In this document: positions 1 to 8,680 of the stretch, one piece after another | Position numbering within the stretch: position 1 is the stretch's first letter | How the letters are laid out: each line of letters starts with the position of its first letter | Origin: Haloterrigena sp. H1 | GTDB taxonomy: Archaea > Halobacteriota > Halobacteria > Halobacteriales > Natrialbaceae | Direction: 5' to 3' | NCBI RefSeq assembly: GCF_005938085.1 | Contig: NZ_SMZK01000002.1 | Coordinates: 310,001 to 374,000 of the forward strand | DNA: 64,000 bases | Made by a program: the position numbers and the translations under genes | The notes under the pieces: model-generated | What the model was told of the DNA's origin: nothing | Seen by the model: only the letters and a program-made list of their open reading frames with translations | Database searches by the model: none

Positions 1-524
1 GCTGGAGCAATCGACTGTACGTCACCACGCGAGGGACGAGTCCGGACGGACCGTTCCACCTGCTGTCGTACACGTACCATATGGATCAGAACCTGGATCA
101 CGATTTCATCCTCGACGGCGAGGAGTACGCTGTCCAGCAACCGGAGATCGTTCCCGGAAAGTGGTACGAGTTCGAGTACTACGTGCGCGTGAATACGATC
201 GATAACGGAACAGCTAATCCTGATGGCGTCATCCAATATTGGCTTGACAGGGACTTGATCTACGATCGTCGGAACTTCCGGTTCACGGAAGACCACGCCG
301 ATAATGGTATCGGAACGAACGGTCCCGCAGGACACTATGGCGGCCAGTACGTGGCACCACAAAACCTCTACGCCTATTACGACGATCATTCTATGGCGCT
401 CAACGGTACGTTTGCCGATGCTCCGGACTCACCGAAGGAATCGACGCGCCCAGACAGAATTGAACTCCCGAACGGGATCGGACTCCCTGACTGGCTCGAA
501 CTTCCGACTGGGATGGGCCGTTGA
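1..524 (+). CDS. Polysaccharide lyase-like beta-jelly-roll protein, 5' truncated by window edge
   Basis: The reading frame is open from base 3, so only the C-terminal ~173 residues are visible; an internal ATG at 81 is probably not the start. The segment GKWYEFEYYVRVNT followed by a region ending DGVIQYWLDRDLIYDR resembles the jelly-roll (concanavalin A-like) fold of alginate/heparin-lyase-type polysaccharide lyases, where the pattern G-W-(x)n-N-T then DGV-W-D recurs. A Gly/Tyr-rich stretch and YYDDHS near residue 125 fit the final strands. The protein would be secreted and cut an acidic polysaccharide, but catalytic residues and signal peptide lie outside the window, so the assignment rests on fold-like motifs only. 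Confidence 0.55.
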   Translation, partial: WSNRLYVTTRGTSPDGPFHLLSYTYHMDQNLDHDFILDGEEYAVQQPEIVPGKWYEFEYYVRVNTIDNGTANPDGVIQYWLDRDLIYDRRNFRFTEDHADNGIGTNGPAGHYGGQYVAPQNLYAYYDDHSMALNGTFADAPDSPKESTRPDRIELPNGIGLPDWLELPTGMGR

Positions 525-891
525 CGTTCCCCATGCCCTGATCGATGTGGAACTCACAGATTCGAGTTCTGCTGAACGTGGCATTTGTGGCTCCAACTCG
601 CAGTCACGAGGCACCGGCGACCGCTCGGACGATCACTGGTTTTCCGACGAGTTGTGTGTGATGCTCGTATGACTGGTCCTCTCGTTTCATTCTGCGAATC
701 CGTATTGTCATCAACAGGCGGATTTCTGATTTTCGATCGGTTGGGTACTACCACACACCTCTATCGAAGTGTTTCTCGACCCCCGTTCTGAATCGTCGTC
801 TCTTCGCGGTGAAATATTAGCCACTCGCAAATATTACGTGTGACTATCAATAAAAGAACGATCGTACTAAGAGGCATAATTTGAAGAATAG
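525..891. other. Intergenic, no recognisable gene
   Basis: Several short frames are open on both strands but none has haloarchaeal-looking acidic composition or a recognisable motif. The stretch from about 790 becomes AT-richer as it approaches the repeat array upstream of parA. Confidence 0.5.
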
Positions 892-1296
892 CTACAATAG
901 GTACAGAGGGTGAAGTAGTTGTAGTATATGGCCTGTCATTGAGACGTAGGTCTTCGTTGCGGTCGGTGAGGTAGCTACGAGTGGTGCAGTAGCTGTAATA
1001 GCTGTACTATCTACAATAGGCTCGATAGGTGCAAAAGCATAGCACGACGCAGCCGGTCTGACAGCGGGTGTTAGTGTGATAGAAAAAATAGCTATTTTGG
1101 GTGTAATCACGTACAATAGGTACCTGACCTACTGCAACTGTCTTACCCACAGCACCTTGTCAACCTATCCCAACTATTATGCCTATTGTAGATACTCTTT
1201 CTATTGTATCTCCAGTAGGTAGAACTAATATGGTGGAAAGAAACCTATTCTCTGTAAGCTGAAATAACGGGAATCGGAACAATAGGTACCTATCCC
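892..1296. repeat. Iteron-like repeat array, consensus (G/C)TACAATAGGTACC, upstream of parA
   Basis: Copies of CTACAATAGG or GTACAATAGGTACC occur at about 892, 1011, 1111 and 1279. Inverted copies (CCTATTGTAG, CTATTGTATC) occur at about 1182 and 1201, with diverged versions such as AGTAGCTGTAATAGCTG between. The copy at 1279 (ACAATAGGTACCTAT) is itself a dyad and lies just before the parA start. Arrays like this beside a ParA gene typically form the partition centromere or an autoregulatory operator. Similar repeats reappear at 2945 and 8781. Which protein binds them is inferred. Confidence 0.75.
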
Positions 1297-1324
1297 ACTT
1301 CCTTTGAGACAGGGAACTTCAACA

Positions 1325-2215
1325 ATGAACGACACAACGACCGATCCACGTGCCGTAAGCGTGGTCATCCTGAAAGGTGGCGTCGGCAAATCAACGACTT
1401 CGATGAACCTCGCGCGCCAACTCGCCGAGCGCGGAACGACCCTCTTTGCTGACCTCGACCCGAACGGACACGCAACGAACGGGCTCGGCTTCGAAGCTGC
1501 ATATCAGGACGACATCAATCTCGGGGACGTCATCCTCGAGGGCGATGCGACACCACACGACTTGATCCGTCCGACCGAACATGGCTTCGATCTGCTCCCC
1601 TCCTCGGACACGCTCGAGGACGTCGAGAAAGACCTCGCGGGCGCAATGCAAGGATCGGCGCGAATCAAATCGAAGATCGTTGATCCGCTGCTCGGTGACG
1701 AGTACGAGTACGTGGTGTTCGACTGTCCGGCGTATCCGGGGATGCTCAACAACAACGCACTCGTAGCGACGGGGAACGTCATGATTCCGATCGAGCCGGG
1801 CTCGAGCGCGATCGGCGGCTACAAGCGAACGATGGAACGGCTGATCGAACCGGCACGGGAGTACATCGATGTCGACGTTCTCGCCGTCGTTCCGAACAAA
1901 CTCGCCGACCGGATCGATCAACAGACCGAAGACCGAGAACTGCTTGAGAACCTGAATACTGCGACCTATGAGGTCAATCCAGGACAGCCCTTGCAGGAAG
2001 TGATTCCGGACTTTGCCCGGATCACGGCCGCGGAGTTCGAGGCGATCGATGCCGGTGACATGACACCGCCGAAGCCGGGTATCCGTCACCGGTCGGCGCT
2101 CTCACGGTCGCTCCAGCACAACCAACCGCTGCAGGATTACGATCCTGAAAACGATCAAATCGCGTGTTATGAACAACTCGCTGAGATCGTCGCTTCCGGA
2201 GGGATGGATCGATGA
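1325..2215 (+). CDS. parA: ParA/Soj-family partition ATPase
   Basis: A P-loop ATPase of the ParA/MinD superfamily, about 296 residues. The deviant Walker A motif ILKGGVGKST lies at residues 15-24 with the signature lysine at 17, followed by LFADLDPNGHATNG (Walker A') and VVFDCPAY (Walker B). It would drive plasmid or replicon segregation, dimerising on ATP and binding DNA non-specifically. I chose ATG 1325; an in-frame TTG at 1304 would add seven residues. It overlaps the next gene by ATGA, so the pair is one operon. The flanking ACAATAGG repeats are the probable centromere. A helper or regulatory ParA cannot be excluded, since no replication initiator is visible here. Confidence 0.9.
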   Translation: MNDTTTDPRAVSVVILKGGVGKSTTSMNLARQLAERGTTLFADLDPNGHATNGLGFEAAYQDDINLGDVILEGDATPHDLIRPTEHGFDLLPSSDTLEDVEKDLAGAMQGSARIKSKIVDPLLGDEYEYVVFDCPAYPGMLNNNALVATGNVMIPIEPGSSAIGGYKRTMERLIEPAREYIDVDVLAVVPNKLADRIDQQTEDRELLENLNTATYEVNPGQPLQEVIPDFARITAAEFEAIDAGDMTPPKPGIRHRSALSRSLQHNQPLQDYDPENDQIACYEQLAEIVASGGMDR

Positions 2216-2727
2216 GCAACCCGTTTGACGATCTCAAAGCGGACGACACGGAGACGTCCGAGTCGGACGCTGCGATCGAGGCCGAGGCTGAGACTGAGAC
2301 AGGGTCTGGGATCGAGACCAGTCCCGAGCCTGAATCACAATCCGATTCGAAGCAACTCGATGACGAGTCGGCGACGACAGAGACGACCCCCTCGCGTCCG
2401 ACTGATGCATCGACATCGACCGCAGAGCCGAGCGCCGATCGAGAGGCTGTCGATGACACTCCTGACGAATCAGTGTCGCCTGCAGAGACGGGCCCGGCGT
2501 TCGAATACAGTGAGGTACAACAGAAACCGTTCTACGCGCGCACCGAGACGGTAACCGAGTTCGAGAACCAGATCCGGACGACGATCGTCCCGAAACTCGC
2601 CCAAGCAGGGGTACTCGACGAGGAAAGCCGCGAGATTCACGACGCAATCCTCCGACTCGCAAACGAACAGCCCGAACGCGTCGCCGAACTCGTGCTCGAG
2701 GAACGACGACAGTCCGGTGGGACGTAA
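2212..2727 (+). CDS. Small acidic partner of ParA, probable centromere-binding protein
   Basis: A 171-residue protein translationally coupled to parA (ATGA overlap at 2212). Residues 1-95 are low-complexity Asp/Glu/Ser/Thr and likely disordered. Residues about 100-171 look folded and helical (EFENQIRTTIVPKLAQ, then ILRLANEQPERVAELVLEE). Bacterial and archaeal ParA genes are usually followed by a small adaptor that binds the centromere and stimulates the ATPase. No ParB nuclease-like or clear HTH motif is visible, so that role rests on position alone. Confidence 0.7.
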   Translation: MSNPFDDLKADDTETSESDAAIEAEAETETGSGIETSPEPESQSDSKQLDDESATTETTPSRPTDASTSTAEPSADREAVDDTPDESVSPAETGPAFEYSEVQQKPFYARTETVTEFENQIRTTIVPKLAQAGVLDEESREIHDAILRLANEQPERVAELVLEERRQSGGT

Positions 2728-2944
2728 GACGGTGTGGTCTGTGTCGCCGTGAGCTGCCGTTGACGTCGGTCGGTTTGCTTTTTCGTCGCGGTCCGTGTAC
2801 TTCTTAGCGAGACAGCGTTCGATGAGTTTGAGCACCGTCGTAGCTCAGTACCCAGTATCGGTGCGACTTGGCTACCGTCTGAATAGTCTGCTTCATCCTG
2901 TTCTCTCGTGTTCGATAGAGGGGATATCCACACTAGCTGCACCA

Positions 2945-2990
2945 TCTACAACAGGAGTACAATCTACAATAGGTGCAATAGTTAAATTGT
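2945..2990. repeat. Second cluster of CTACAATAGG repeats downstream of the par operon
   Basis: CTACAACAGG (2945), AGTACAATC and CTACAATAGGTGCAATAG (2964) sit close together in otherwise gene-free sequence between 2728 and 3100. They match the array upstream of parA, so the par operon is bracketed by the same motif on both sides. Confidence 0.65.
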
Positions 2991-3100
2991 GCTGTCGAGT
3001 CGTTCTGGAGAGCACAGTAGCGGGTTCAGCTACTGGAACCGGACCGTGGTACTCCGCGAGGCGAGGTGAAACTCGCGTCCGGTCCCGGACTGGAACCGTT

Positions 3101-3177
3101 TAGCGGTGGCGGTGAGGTTGCCAAGCCCCCGCCCTCGAGGAGCGACCAGAGGGTGCGAGGAGGGCGGGGTAGTTCAC
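3101..3177 (+). mobile_element. Solo right-end/omega-RNA-like hairpin of an IS1341-type (TnpB) element
   Basis: About 77 bases with two complementary GC blocks (AAGCCCCCGCCCTCGAGG and AGGAGGGCGGGGTAGTTCAC) form a long hairpin. Nearly the same sequence occurs on the opposite strand at 8681, 31181 and 59281. It has the layout seen at the 3' end of the tnpB remnant at 61111. No tnpB is next to it. Its terminal GTTCAC supplies the TGA stop codon of the convergent CBS gene. Confidence 0.6.
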
Positions 3178-3575
3178 GACAGTTCGGATGTGACGTCGGT
3201 CGACGAAACCATCCCCAAGTAGTCGTCACCGTCGACGACCGGCAGATGGTTAATTCCGAAATTGGTCATCATCGCAGCGATCTCCTCGAGATAGAGGTCC
3301 GGTGGGACGGTCTCGACTGAGCGCGTCATCACGTCGGACACTTGTTGTGTGGTGGGATCGTGGCCCGCAGCGGCCGAAGCAACGAGATCAGTGCTGGTGA
3401 CGATCGATGGCGGATCCGTCGACACGACCAGTGCGCTGATCTCCTCGTCGCGCATCACCGTTGCAGCCTCCGTGAGCGTTGCATCTTTCGAGACGATCTC
3501 GAGCGGTGTTGACATCACGTCTTCAACAGTTCTGTTTACGGTCGTCACGTTGTGATCTATGATAACCACGGTCAT
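3174..3575 (-). CDS. Tandem CBS-domain protein
   Basis: A 133-residue protein made almost only of two CBS motifs: residues 19-70 (VEDVMSTPLEIVSKDATL ... ALVVSTDPPSIVTSTDLV) and 80-133 (VSDVMTRSVETVPPD ... HLPVVDGDDYLGMVSSTDV). CBS pairs bind adenine nucleotides and act as energy sensors; stand-alone copies regulate unknown partners. The start at 3575 keeps an N-terminal lead of about 18 residues; ATG within VEDVM is a shorter option. The stop codon overlaps the end of a solo transposon hairpin, so the last residues may have been reset by that insertion. Confidence 0.88.
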   Translation of the reverse strand: MTVVIIDHNVTTVNRTVEDVMSTPLEIVSKDATLTEAATVMRDEEISALVVSTDPPSIVTSTDLVASAAAGHDPTTQQVSDVMTRSVETVPPDLYLEEIAAMMTNFGINHLPVVDGDDYLGMVSSTDVTSELS

Positions 3576-3932
3576 GGAACTTTCGGACAGCGCAATCTAC
3601 GAACCCATTCGAGGATGCGCGCTGTGTATGTGTGTGAACATCGCTTGCTGATTCCCAACTCATGTCCCTCGTTCGTGAGAGGCTCCAGCAATGTATTGAT
3701 GGCTAATGGTGCGTTAGGCAGTAGGCAACTGATAATGCAGCACGACACCATACAACGACCTGTGTGGCTGTTGCTGTCTCGGACTGGTCGAGCAGTTCTG
3801 CCGGACGGTCGGCCAGGTACCGCCTGTGAAGGCGATGCAATACCTCGCCGGCGACTACTCGTGACGAATATCGCGACCCCGTCACGGTACGACTTCTGCG
3901 ACGCGTATGACGTCGAACCGACGCTCGGCCCC
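3576..3932. other. Intergenic, nothing recognised
   Basis: No credible gene, repeat or strong hairpin was seen between the CBS gene (transcribed leftward) and the 3' end of the leftward alcohol dehydrogenase. Confidence 0.4.
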
Positions 3933-4985
3933 TTACTCGAAGTCGATGAGGGGTTTGATGATGCCGTCTTCTTTGGTCTCCATCAGCCGGAACGCCTCGC
4001 CGATCTCGTCGAAGGCGAACTCGTGGGTCGTCATTGGCGTCGGATCGACCACGCCCTCCTCGAGCAATCGTAAGAGCCGGCGCAATCGGAGTCGACCACC
4101 GGGACAGAGGCCGGTTACGATGTCTTTTTCAGCCATACCGACGCCCCACGCTTCCCGCGGGATGGTTACGTACTCGCCCTCGCCGTGGTAGCCGACGTTA
4201 GAGATGGTTCCACCGGGTTTCGTCGCTGCGACACACTGCTCGAGCGTCGCCGAGGACCCAAGTGCTTCGATGGCAGCGTCGACGCCTCTGTCGTCGGTCA
4301 GTTCGTGAATCCGTTCGACGGGATCGTGTTCTTCGAAGTCGACGATCGCCGTCGCGCCGTAGCGTTCGGCGAGCTCCTGGCGTTTGGGTACCGATTCGAC
4401 TGCGAGGATCTGGCCGGCTCCCTGCAGTGCAGCCCCTTTGGTGGCCATGAGGCCGACGGGACCCTGGGCGAACACGGCGACGGTCCCACCGATCGGAATG
4501 TCGGCGTGTTCGGCGCCCATGAACCCCGTACTCATCATGTCGGTGGTGTAGGCGGCCTCCTCGTCGGTGACATCGTCGGGAATGTGGGCCATATTCGCGT
4601 CGGCCTCGTTGACGTGGACGTACTCGGCGAACGTGCCGTCTTTGACGTTCGCGAACTTCCACCCGCCGAGGGCGCCGTTCGACTGTGATGGATGATCGGC
4701 CTGTGCCGCGTCGGACCCCCAGTCGGGAGTGATCGCTCCGACGGCGACGCGGTCTCCTGGCTCGAACGAGTCGACATCGCTACCTACCTCCTCGACGATC
4801 CCGACGATCTCGTGGCCGAGCGTGAGATCTTCCCGCTCACCGATCGCGCCGTGGACCGTATGCACGTCGGAGGTACAGACGAGCCCTTTCGTCGGCCGGA
4901 GGATCGCATCGGCCGGTCCCGCTTCCGGCTCGTCTTTGTCTGTGAATCCGGTTTCGCCGATTCCGTTCATGACGAACGCTTTCAT
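3933..4985 (-). CDS. Zn-dependent secondary-alcohol dehydrogenase (TBADH-like)
   Basis: A 350-residue medium-chain dehydrogenase closely patterned on the thermophilic secondary ADH of Thermoanaerobacter: CTSDVHT near residue 39 (catalytic Zn Cys), LGHEIVG (Zn His/Glu), the NGALGGWKF loop, DMMSTGFMGAEHADI and GLCPGGRLR near the C-terminus. It should interconvert secondary alcohols and ketones. At the coenzyme-selecting site, where NADP-dependent relatives have Gly-Ser-Arg, this protein has ESVP. The acidic Glu suggests NAD preference. ATG 4985 gives the normal N-terminus MKAFVMNGIGE; an in-frame extension to 5087 lacks family resemblance. Confidence 0.9.
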   Translation of the reverse strand: MKAFVMNGIGETGFTDKDEPEAGPADAILRPTKGLVCTSDVHTVHGAIGEREDLTLGHEIVGIVEEVGSDVDSFEPGDRVAVGAITPDWGSDAAQADHPSQSNGALGGWKFANVKDGTFAEYVHVNEADANMAHIPDDVTDEEAAYTTDMMSTGFMGAEHADIPIGGTVAVFAQGPVGLMATKGAALQGAGQILAVESVPKRQELAERYGATAIVDFEEHDPVERIHELTDDRGVDAAIEALGSSATLEQCVAATKPGGTISNVGYHGEGEYVTIPREAWGVGMAEKDIVTGLCPGGRLRLRRLLRLLEEGVVDPTPMTTHEFAFDEIGEAFRLMETKEDGIIKPLIDFE

Positions 4986-5186
4986 GGCTCGTCCGTGGTA
5001 CCACAACCCAGGCCTTGTAACGGTATTGCTCCTCCAACTGAAGATCTTCCTGCGGTGAGTTTTCCATACTGACGGTCCGCGAACCACTCGACGATGCTAC
5101 CGTACACCTCTCGCTGCTGACTCGACGTATTCACGCGGCGTGACGTGGCGTCCAAGAGAACGACTGGAGACAGGCCCCGGTCGGAC

Positions 5187-5636
5187 TTACGGTGTTTCGG
5201 CTGGCGCTTCTTCCCGGATGATCGTCACGGATCCCGGCGAGCGCCGGACGACCCGTTCGGCGACGCTCCCGACCAAGAATCGTGACAGCCCCCGCCGGCC
5301 GTGACTCCCGAGCACGATGTGATCGATGTCGTTTCCCTCTGCATACCGGACGATCGAAGATGCTGCATTTCCGACCGTTTTGTCAGTCGTCAGGGCTGCA
5401 TCGTATTCCTGTGCGATCTGGGTTGCTTTCTCGAGGAGTTGCTCGGCGGACTCCTGTGACTGTCTGTCGGCCGTTTCCGAGTAGAAGCCATCCATGCCGT
5501 CAGCACTCACCCATTCTCGTGGGTCTCTCACATAGAGAACGTGGATCTCGGCGTCGGTGTACGTCGACAGCGCGTGATGCAACGCGGCGGTCGCTTGCGG
5601 TGATTCGTCGAACGCAACCAGGATCCGAGGTGTCAT
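5187..5636 (-). CDS. Universal stress protein, single domain
   Basis: A 149-residue UspA-fold protein. It begins ILVAFDESPQA and carries the ATP-binding signature GSHGRRGLSRFLVGSVAERV (G-2x-G-9x-G-S) at about residues 109-128. The two neighbouring leftward genes beyond it include another Usp, so it belongs to a local family of five intact copies. ATP-binding Usps are generally stress-linked phosphate or energy sensors; no specific ligand can be named. Start at 5636 is the first in-frame ATG and gives the standard short N-terminus. Confidence 0.92.
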   Translation of the reverse strand: MTPRILVAFDESPQATAALHHALSTYTDAEIHVLYVRDPREWVSADGMDGFYSETADRQSQESAEQLLEKATQIAQEYDAALTTDKTVGNAASSIVRYAEGNDIDHIVLGSHGRRGLSRFLVGSVAERVVRRSPGSVTIIREEAPAETP

Positions 5637-5807
5637 GCGTTTCCTGTGGACGGCCAGCGGTGATACGCTTTGGGGGAGTCATTTCGAGGGCACAGCGAAG
5701 CGCGAAGAAGAGGCTGAAGCCCAGAAGGAGCCGCCTCTCAAGCGCGAACGGGCACACGATCGAAGTCGAATAACCGTACTGTCCCCGTTGGACCACAGCC
5801 GCAATTC

Positions 5808-5917
5808 ATACTGCCGGACAAAACGGTTCATACCTCGATCGCACCCAAGACGCTGTCGCCGACGGCGACAACCATCGAGACGCGATCGAGTATTCACTGA
5901 CTTTTGTCCGGTAGTAT
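5808..5917. mobile_element. MITE-like element with 16-bp terminal inverted repeats
   Basis: ATACTGCCGGACAAAA at 5808-5823 and TTTTGTCCGGTAGTAT at 5902-5917 are inverted copies with 15 of 16 matches, 110 bp end to end. Inside is a shorter dyad GTCGCCGACGGCGAC and no coding frame. This is the architecture of a miniature inverted-repeat element mobilised by a transposase elsewhere. It lies in the 370-bp gap between two usp genes; no obvious target-site duplication was found. Confidence 0.5.
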
Positions 5918-6005
5918 CAGGATGGGTCATCACTGTCCGAGCCCCGTCTGTGCGTGTTTTCGGCGTCGGCCACGTTGTGCAGTGGATTCGATACGTCTTT
6001 GAGTA

Positions 6006-6896
6006 CTATGACGAGTCGCTCGGTCGACCCCGTACCAGCGTCACAGGTATGGTCGATCGACGCGATACCGTCTGAGCGACGCTTCCAGTGATGAGTCGCG
6101 CCGGCAGGGATCGACCGTGACTCCCCATGACGATCTGGTCGAATCCGTTGTCCGCTGCGTAGTCGACGATCGACCGAGACGGCTCCCCGTATTGCAGTTC
6201 CGTCTCGACGGCGAGATCGTCGCCTTCGATCGTCTCGCCGGCTGCTTCGAGAACCGAGTCTCCCTGCTCGGTGAGATCGTCAACGATTCGCTCTAGGTAC
6301 GTTCCGTCGATGGCATCGACATCGTATTCGAACGGGAGCGACACAGCATGGAAAACCGTGATTCGCCCCTCCGAAAACTGGTTGGTCGCGTACTCGAGTG
6401 CGGCGAGTGCCTGGTCGGAGCCGTCAACGGGAACCAGAATGCGACCGGGGAACTCTCGCTCGAGAAGCTCCGACTGCGCCTCCGGAACGATCGTCGTCGA
6501 GACGGGGGCTCGTCGGACGACTGCTTCACTGACGTGGCCGAGAAACGGACGGACGATCGGGGATTCGCCGTGGCTTCCCAGGACGATGTGATCGATGTCG
6601 TGTTCGACGGTGTACTCGACGATCGTACGATGTGGGATCCCCCTCTCGAGTACCGTCTCGAGTTCGCAGCCATACTCCGCTGCCGTCTCGACTGCCTGCT
6701 CGAGGAGCCTCTCGCTGGCGTGCTCAAGTTGCTCCTCGCTCGATTCGGGAGAGCCGACCGTTGCGTACGCGTCGTGTTCGGTGTCGGTAACGTGTATCGC
6801 GGTGATGGTGGCATCGGGAAACGAGACGAGCGTATAGACGAGCCCTGCGGTCGACTGTGACGAGCGATCGATCGGAACGAGGATGTTCGTTGACAT
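6006..6896 (-). CDS. Two-domain universal stress protein
   Basis: About 296 residues forming two tandem UspA domains. Domain 1 begins NILVPIDRSSQS and ends with GSHGESPIVRPFLGHVSEAV; domain 2 begins RILVPVDGSDQA and ends with GSHGRSLPARLITGSVAQTV, which has the full ATP-binding pattern, whereas domain 1 has His where the final Gly-Ser is expected to begin (GHVS). Asymmetric ATP binding is therefore plausible. ATG 6896 gives the normal MSTNILVP start; a GTG at 6914 adds six residues. Confidence 0.9.
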   Translation of the reverse strand: MSTNILVPIDRSSQSTAGLVYTLVSFPDATITAIHVTDTEHDAYATVGSPESSEEQLEHASERLLEQAVETAAEYGCELETVLERGIPHRTIVEYTVEHDIDHIVLGSHGESPIVRPFLGHVSEAVVRRAPVSTTIVPEAQSELLEREFPGRILVPVDGSDQALAALEYATNQFSEGRITVFHAVSLPFEYDVDAIDGTYLERIVDDLTEQGDSVLEAAGETIEGDDLAVETELQYGEPSRSIVDYAADNGFDQIVMGSHGRSLPARLITGSVAQTVSRRSTIPVTLVRGRPSDSS

Positions 6897-7058
6897 AGGT
6901 CTGGGATGAGACACACATCGTCATGGACGATGCGACGCGGTGATCCCCGACGACGCCGAGAGAAATAAACCAGGGGTACCGACTGCCCTCGAGCGGCCCA
7001 CGCTGCGACCAGCAGCGGTGCGATATCGCAGCAGCCGTGAGCGGGCAGCCTGGGTCGA

Positions 7059-7820
7059 TCACCGATGTTCGTCTTCGTCCGCTGATGTGGGTGCGTCGAG
7101 TCGGGCGTCGGTGATTCGAATCTGCCCCCACGTGCCGTACCACTCTCGCTCGAACTCGAGCGTGATGGGACGAGACATGTGTGGGCCGTCGGTGACGATC
7201 GTCTGGAACTCGCCGCCCTCTCCAAGCAGGTGAACGCCGTACTCGCGGTGAAGCGCCGCCAGGTCTGTCAGGGCGTCGTGATCGAACTGTCGACCGAGCC
7301 ACGACTCGTCGAAGCCCGGTCCTGCCACCTCGACGATGCGTATGGTCAGTCCCCCGTCGATCATCGCCTCTCCGAGTTCACGCGGATCCGCCTGCCACAG
7401 CGGCGCAACGAACGCACAGCCGAGCCGGTCACACATCGACTGCAGCCGATCGGCCTGATAGTCGCTCGTGACGGTCCCGGCGACAAGTCCACGCAAGCTG
7501 CCATCGAACTCGGCGTCCAGGCCCTCGAGGGCGGGCTCGAGTGCTTCCAGCTCGCTCTCTTGCCCTTCTACGGACGTCAGATCGGGTGGCTCCATGTCGG
7601 TGACCGGGAGCCCGACGTCGAGGATCGGAAGGCCGATGCTGTGTGCGGCCAGTCGGATCACCGATTGTGCGGGCGCGTGGTATATATACGACGTCTCCGG
7701 CGGCTGGACGACGACCAGTGTGCGGACGTCACGGCCGGACTCGAGGGCCTGATAGAGTGCCCACGAGGACTCCTTGCCCCCCGAAAAGAGCGCGGCCCAG
7801 CCACCGTTGGCTTCGGACAT
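7059..7820 (-). CDS. PP-loop ATPase, Dph6-like (diphthine-ammonia ligase)
   Basis: A 253-residue protein with the PP-loop SGGKESSWAL at residues 13-22, and the Dph6/DUF71 features SIGLPILDVGLP and GLVAGTVTSDYQADRL, then GEGGEFQT near residue 210. The family adenylates diphthine on elongation factor 2 and replaces the acid by an amide, completing diphthamide. A TATA-like TTTATCC lies about 25 nt upstream of the ATG, fitting a leaderless transcript. It is flanked by usp genes and not by translation genes, so a related amidotransferase role remains possible. Confidence 0.85.
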   Translation of the reverse strand: MSEANGGWAALFSGGKESSWALYQALESGRDVRTLVVVQPPETSYIYHAPAQSVIRLAAHSIGLPILDVGLPVTDMEPPDLTSVEGQESELEALEPALEGLDAEFDGSLRGLVAGTVTSDYQADRLQSMCDRLGCAFVAPLWQADPRELGEAMIDGGLTIRIVEVAGPGFDESWLGRQFDHDALTDLAALHREYGVHLLGEGGEFQTIVTDGPHMSRPITLEFEREWYGTWGQIRITDARLDAPTSADEDEHR

Positions 7821-7956
7821 ATGGCCCCCTTCTCCGTGGATGGATAAATTCCTGCGGCCCAGCTCGCTGTCGGTTCGTTCGACCCGTCCGACTGCACTGC
7901 CACGTCCAACGATGGATCGCGAACCGTCGACGACACGCTGGGATGGCCCACCGCCA

Positions 7957-8073
7957 GCGGACGACGGTGACCGGAACGGTCGTCCGTTCGACGATGCCTC
8001 TTGTCACACCGCCGGGTAGCCATTCCATCCGCTCCGGGCGGCCGCCTTGGTCGAAATAGATCGCATCGAACCC
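7957..8073 (-). pseudogene. Remnant of a universal stress protein C-terminus
   Basis: In one minus frame about 39 residues read FDAIYFDQGGRPERM, then GGVTRGIVERTTVPVTVVR. The end matches the last strand-helix-strand of UspA proteins nearby, where the usual form is LLGSVT(x)2IV(x)3TVPVTVVR. The GSHGR motif has decayed to DQGGR, there is no start codon or upstream domain, and the frame continues into unrelated sequence. It is the sixth usp-derived sequence in the block. Confidence 0.55.
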
Positions 8074-8137
8074 TTTCCATCTCGGCGTCGGTATTTTCCA
8101 GTTCGAGATCGGCAGCCGTCGCCTCTCCGCACACCGG

Positions 8138-8515
8138 TCACGTGCGGTTCTGGTGTGGACTGCTCCCCGCCTCATGGTCGGATGCCCGGTGTCTTGCCGT
8201 CGGTGCTCGAGACCGACCCGATCGCGATATCCGACGCCAGAGGGCATGCCCACCGATCGCGCCAAGGGAGGTCAGCACCAGAAACGAGCAAAAATACCAC
8301 GGCTTGGATTGCACTACGATGAGTCCTCTCGTGGACGCGGGGACGACACCGAGTGCCAGCAGATAGCAACCGGTGACGAGACCGAGTGCCGACTGGCGAT
8401 GGCCGTGCCAGTAGAGAACGCCGACGAGGAGTCCCGCGAGGAGGCCGAGTTGCCCGGAGTGAAGTTCAGGGATCGTACTAAAAATCGACGACAGGACTGT
8501 CTCAACGGTCGCCAT
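8138..8515 (-). CDS. Small membrane protein, unknown function
   Basis: A 125-residue protein with three hydrophobic segments at roughly residues 20-38 (GQLGLLAGLLVGVLYW), 43-62 and 73-92 (WYFCSFLVLTSLGAIGG), followed by a basic soluble tail. I do not recognise the family. The hydrophobic pattern is the best argument that it is real; the C-terminal Arg/Ser-rich tail is less typical and may reflect a shifted stop near the decayed usp. Confidence 0.5.
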   Translation of the reverse strand: MATVETVLSSIFSTIPELHSGQLGLLAGLLVGVLYWHGHRQSALGLVTGCYLLALGVVPASTRGLIVVQSKPWYFCSFLVLTSLGAIGGHALWRRISRSGRSRAPTARHRASDHEAGSSPHQNRT

Positions 8516-8680
8516 GAATACGTTGTGCTACGCAGGAACCAGCATACGGGTTGCCCTGCATCTGGACAGCCACTATAGCAACGCGAGCGGTACCCCTGTG
8601 TGTTCGGGCGCGCGTAATGGTGTCAGTTCCCAGTCACAGTGTTGTCTCGGTTGCCGTTGCGAAATCGCTGTGAATCGCCA

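Noticed and set aside
892..1296. CRISPR array
   Set aside because: Repeats are only about 10-14 bases, in both orientations and irregularly spaced, with no spacers of uniform length and no cas genes.
1391..2089. 232-codon frame antisense to parA
   Set aside because: Covers the Walker motifs of parA on the other strand and has a basic, low-quality composition.
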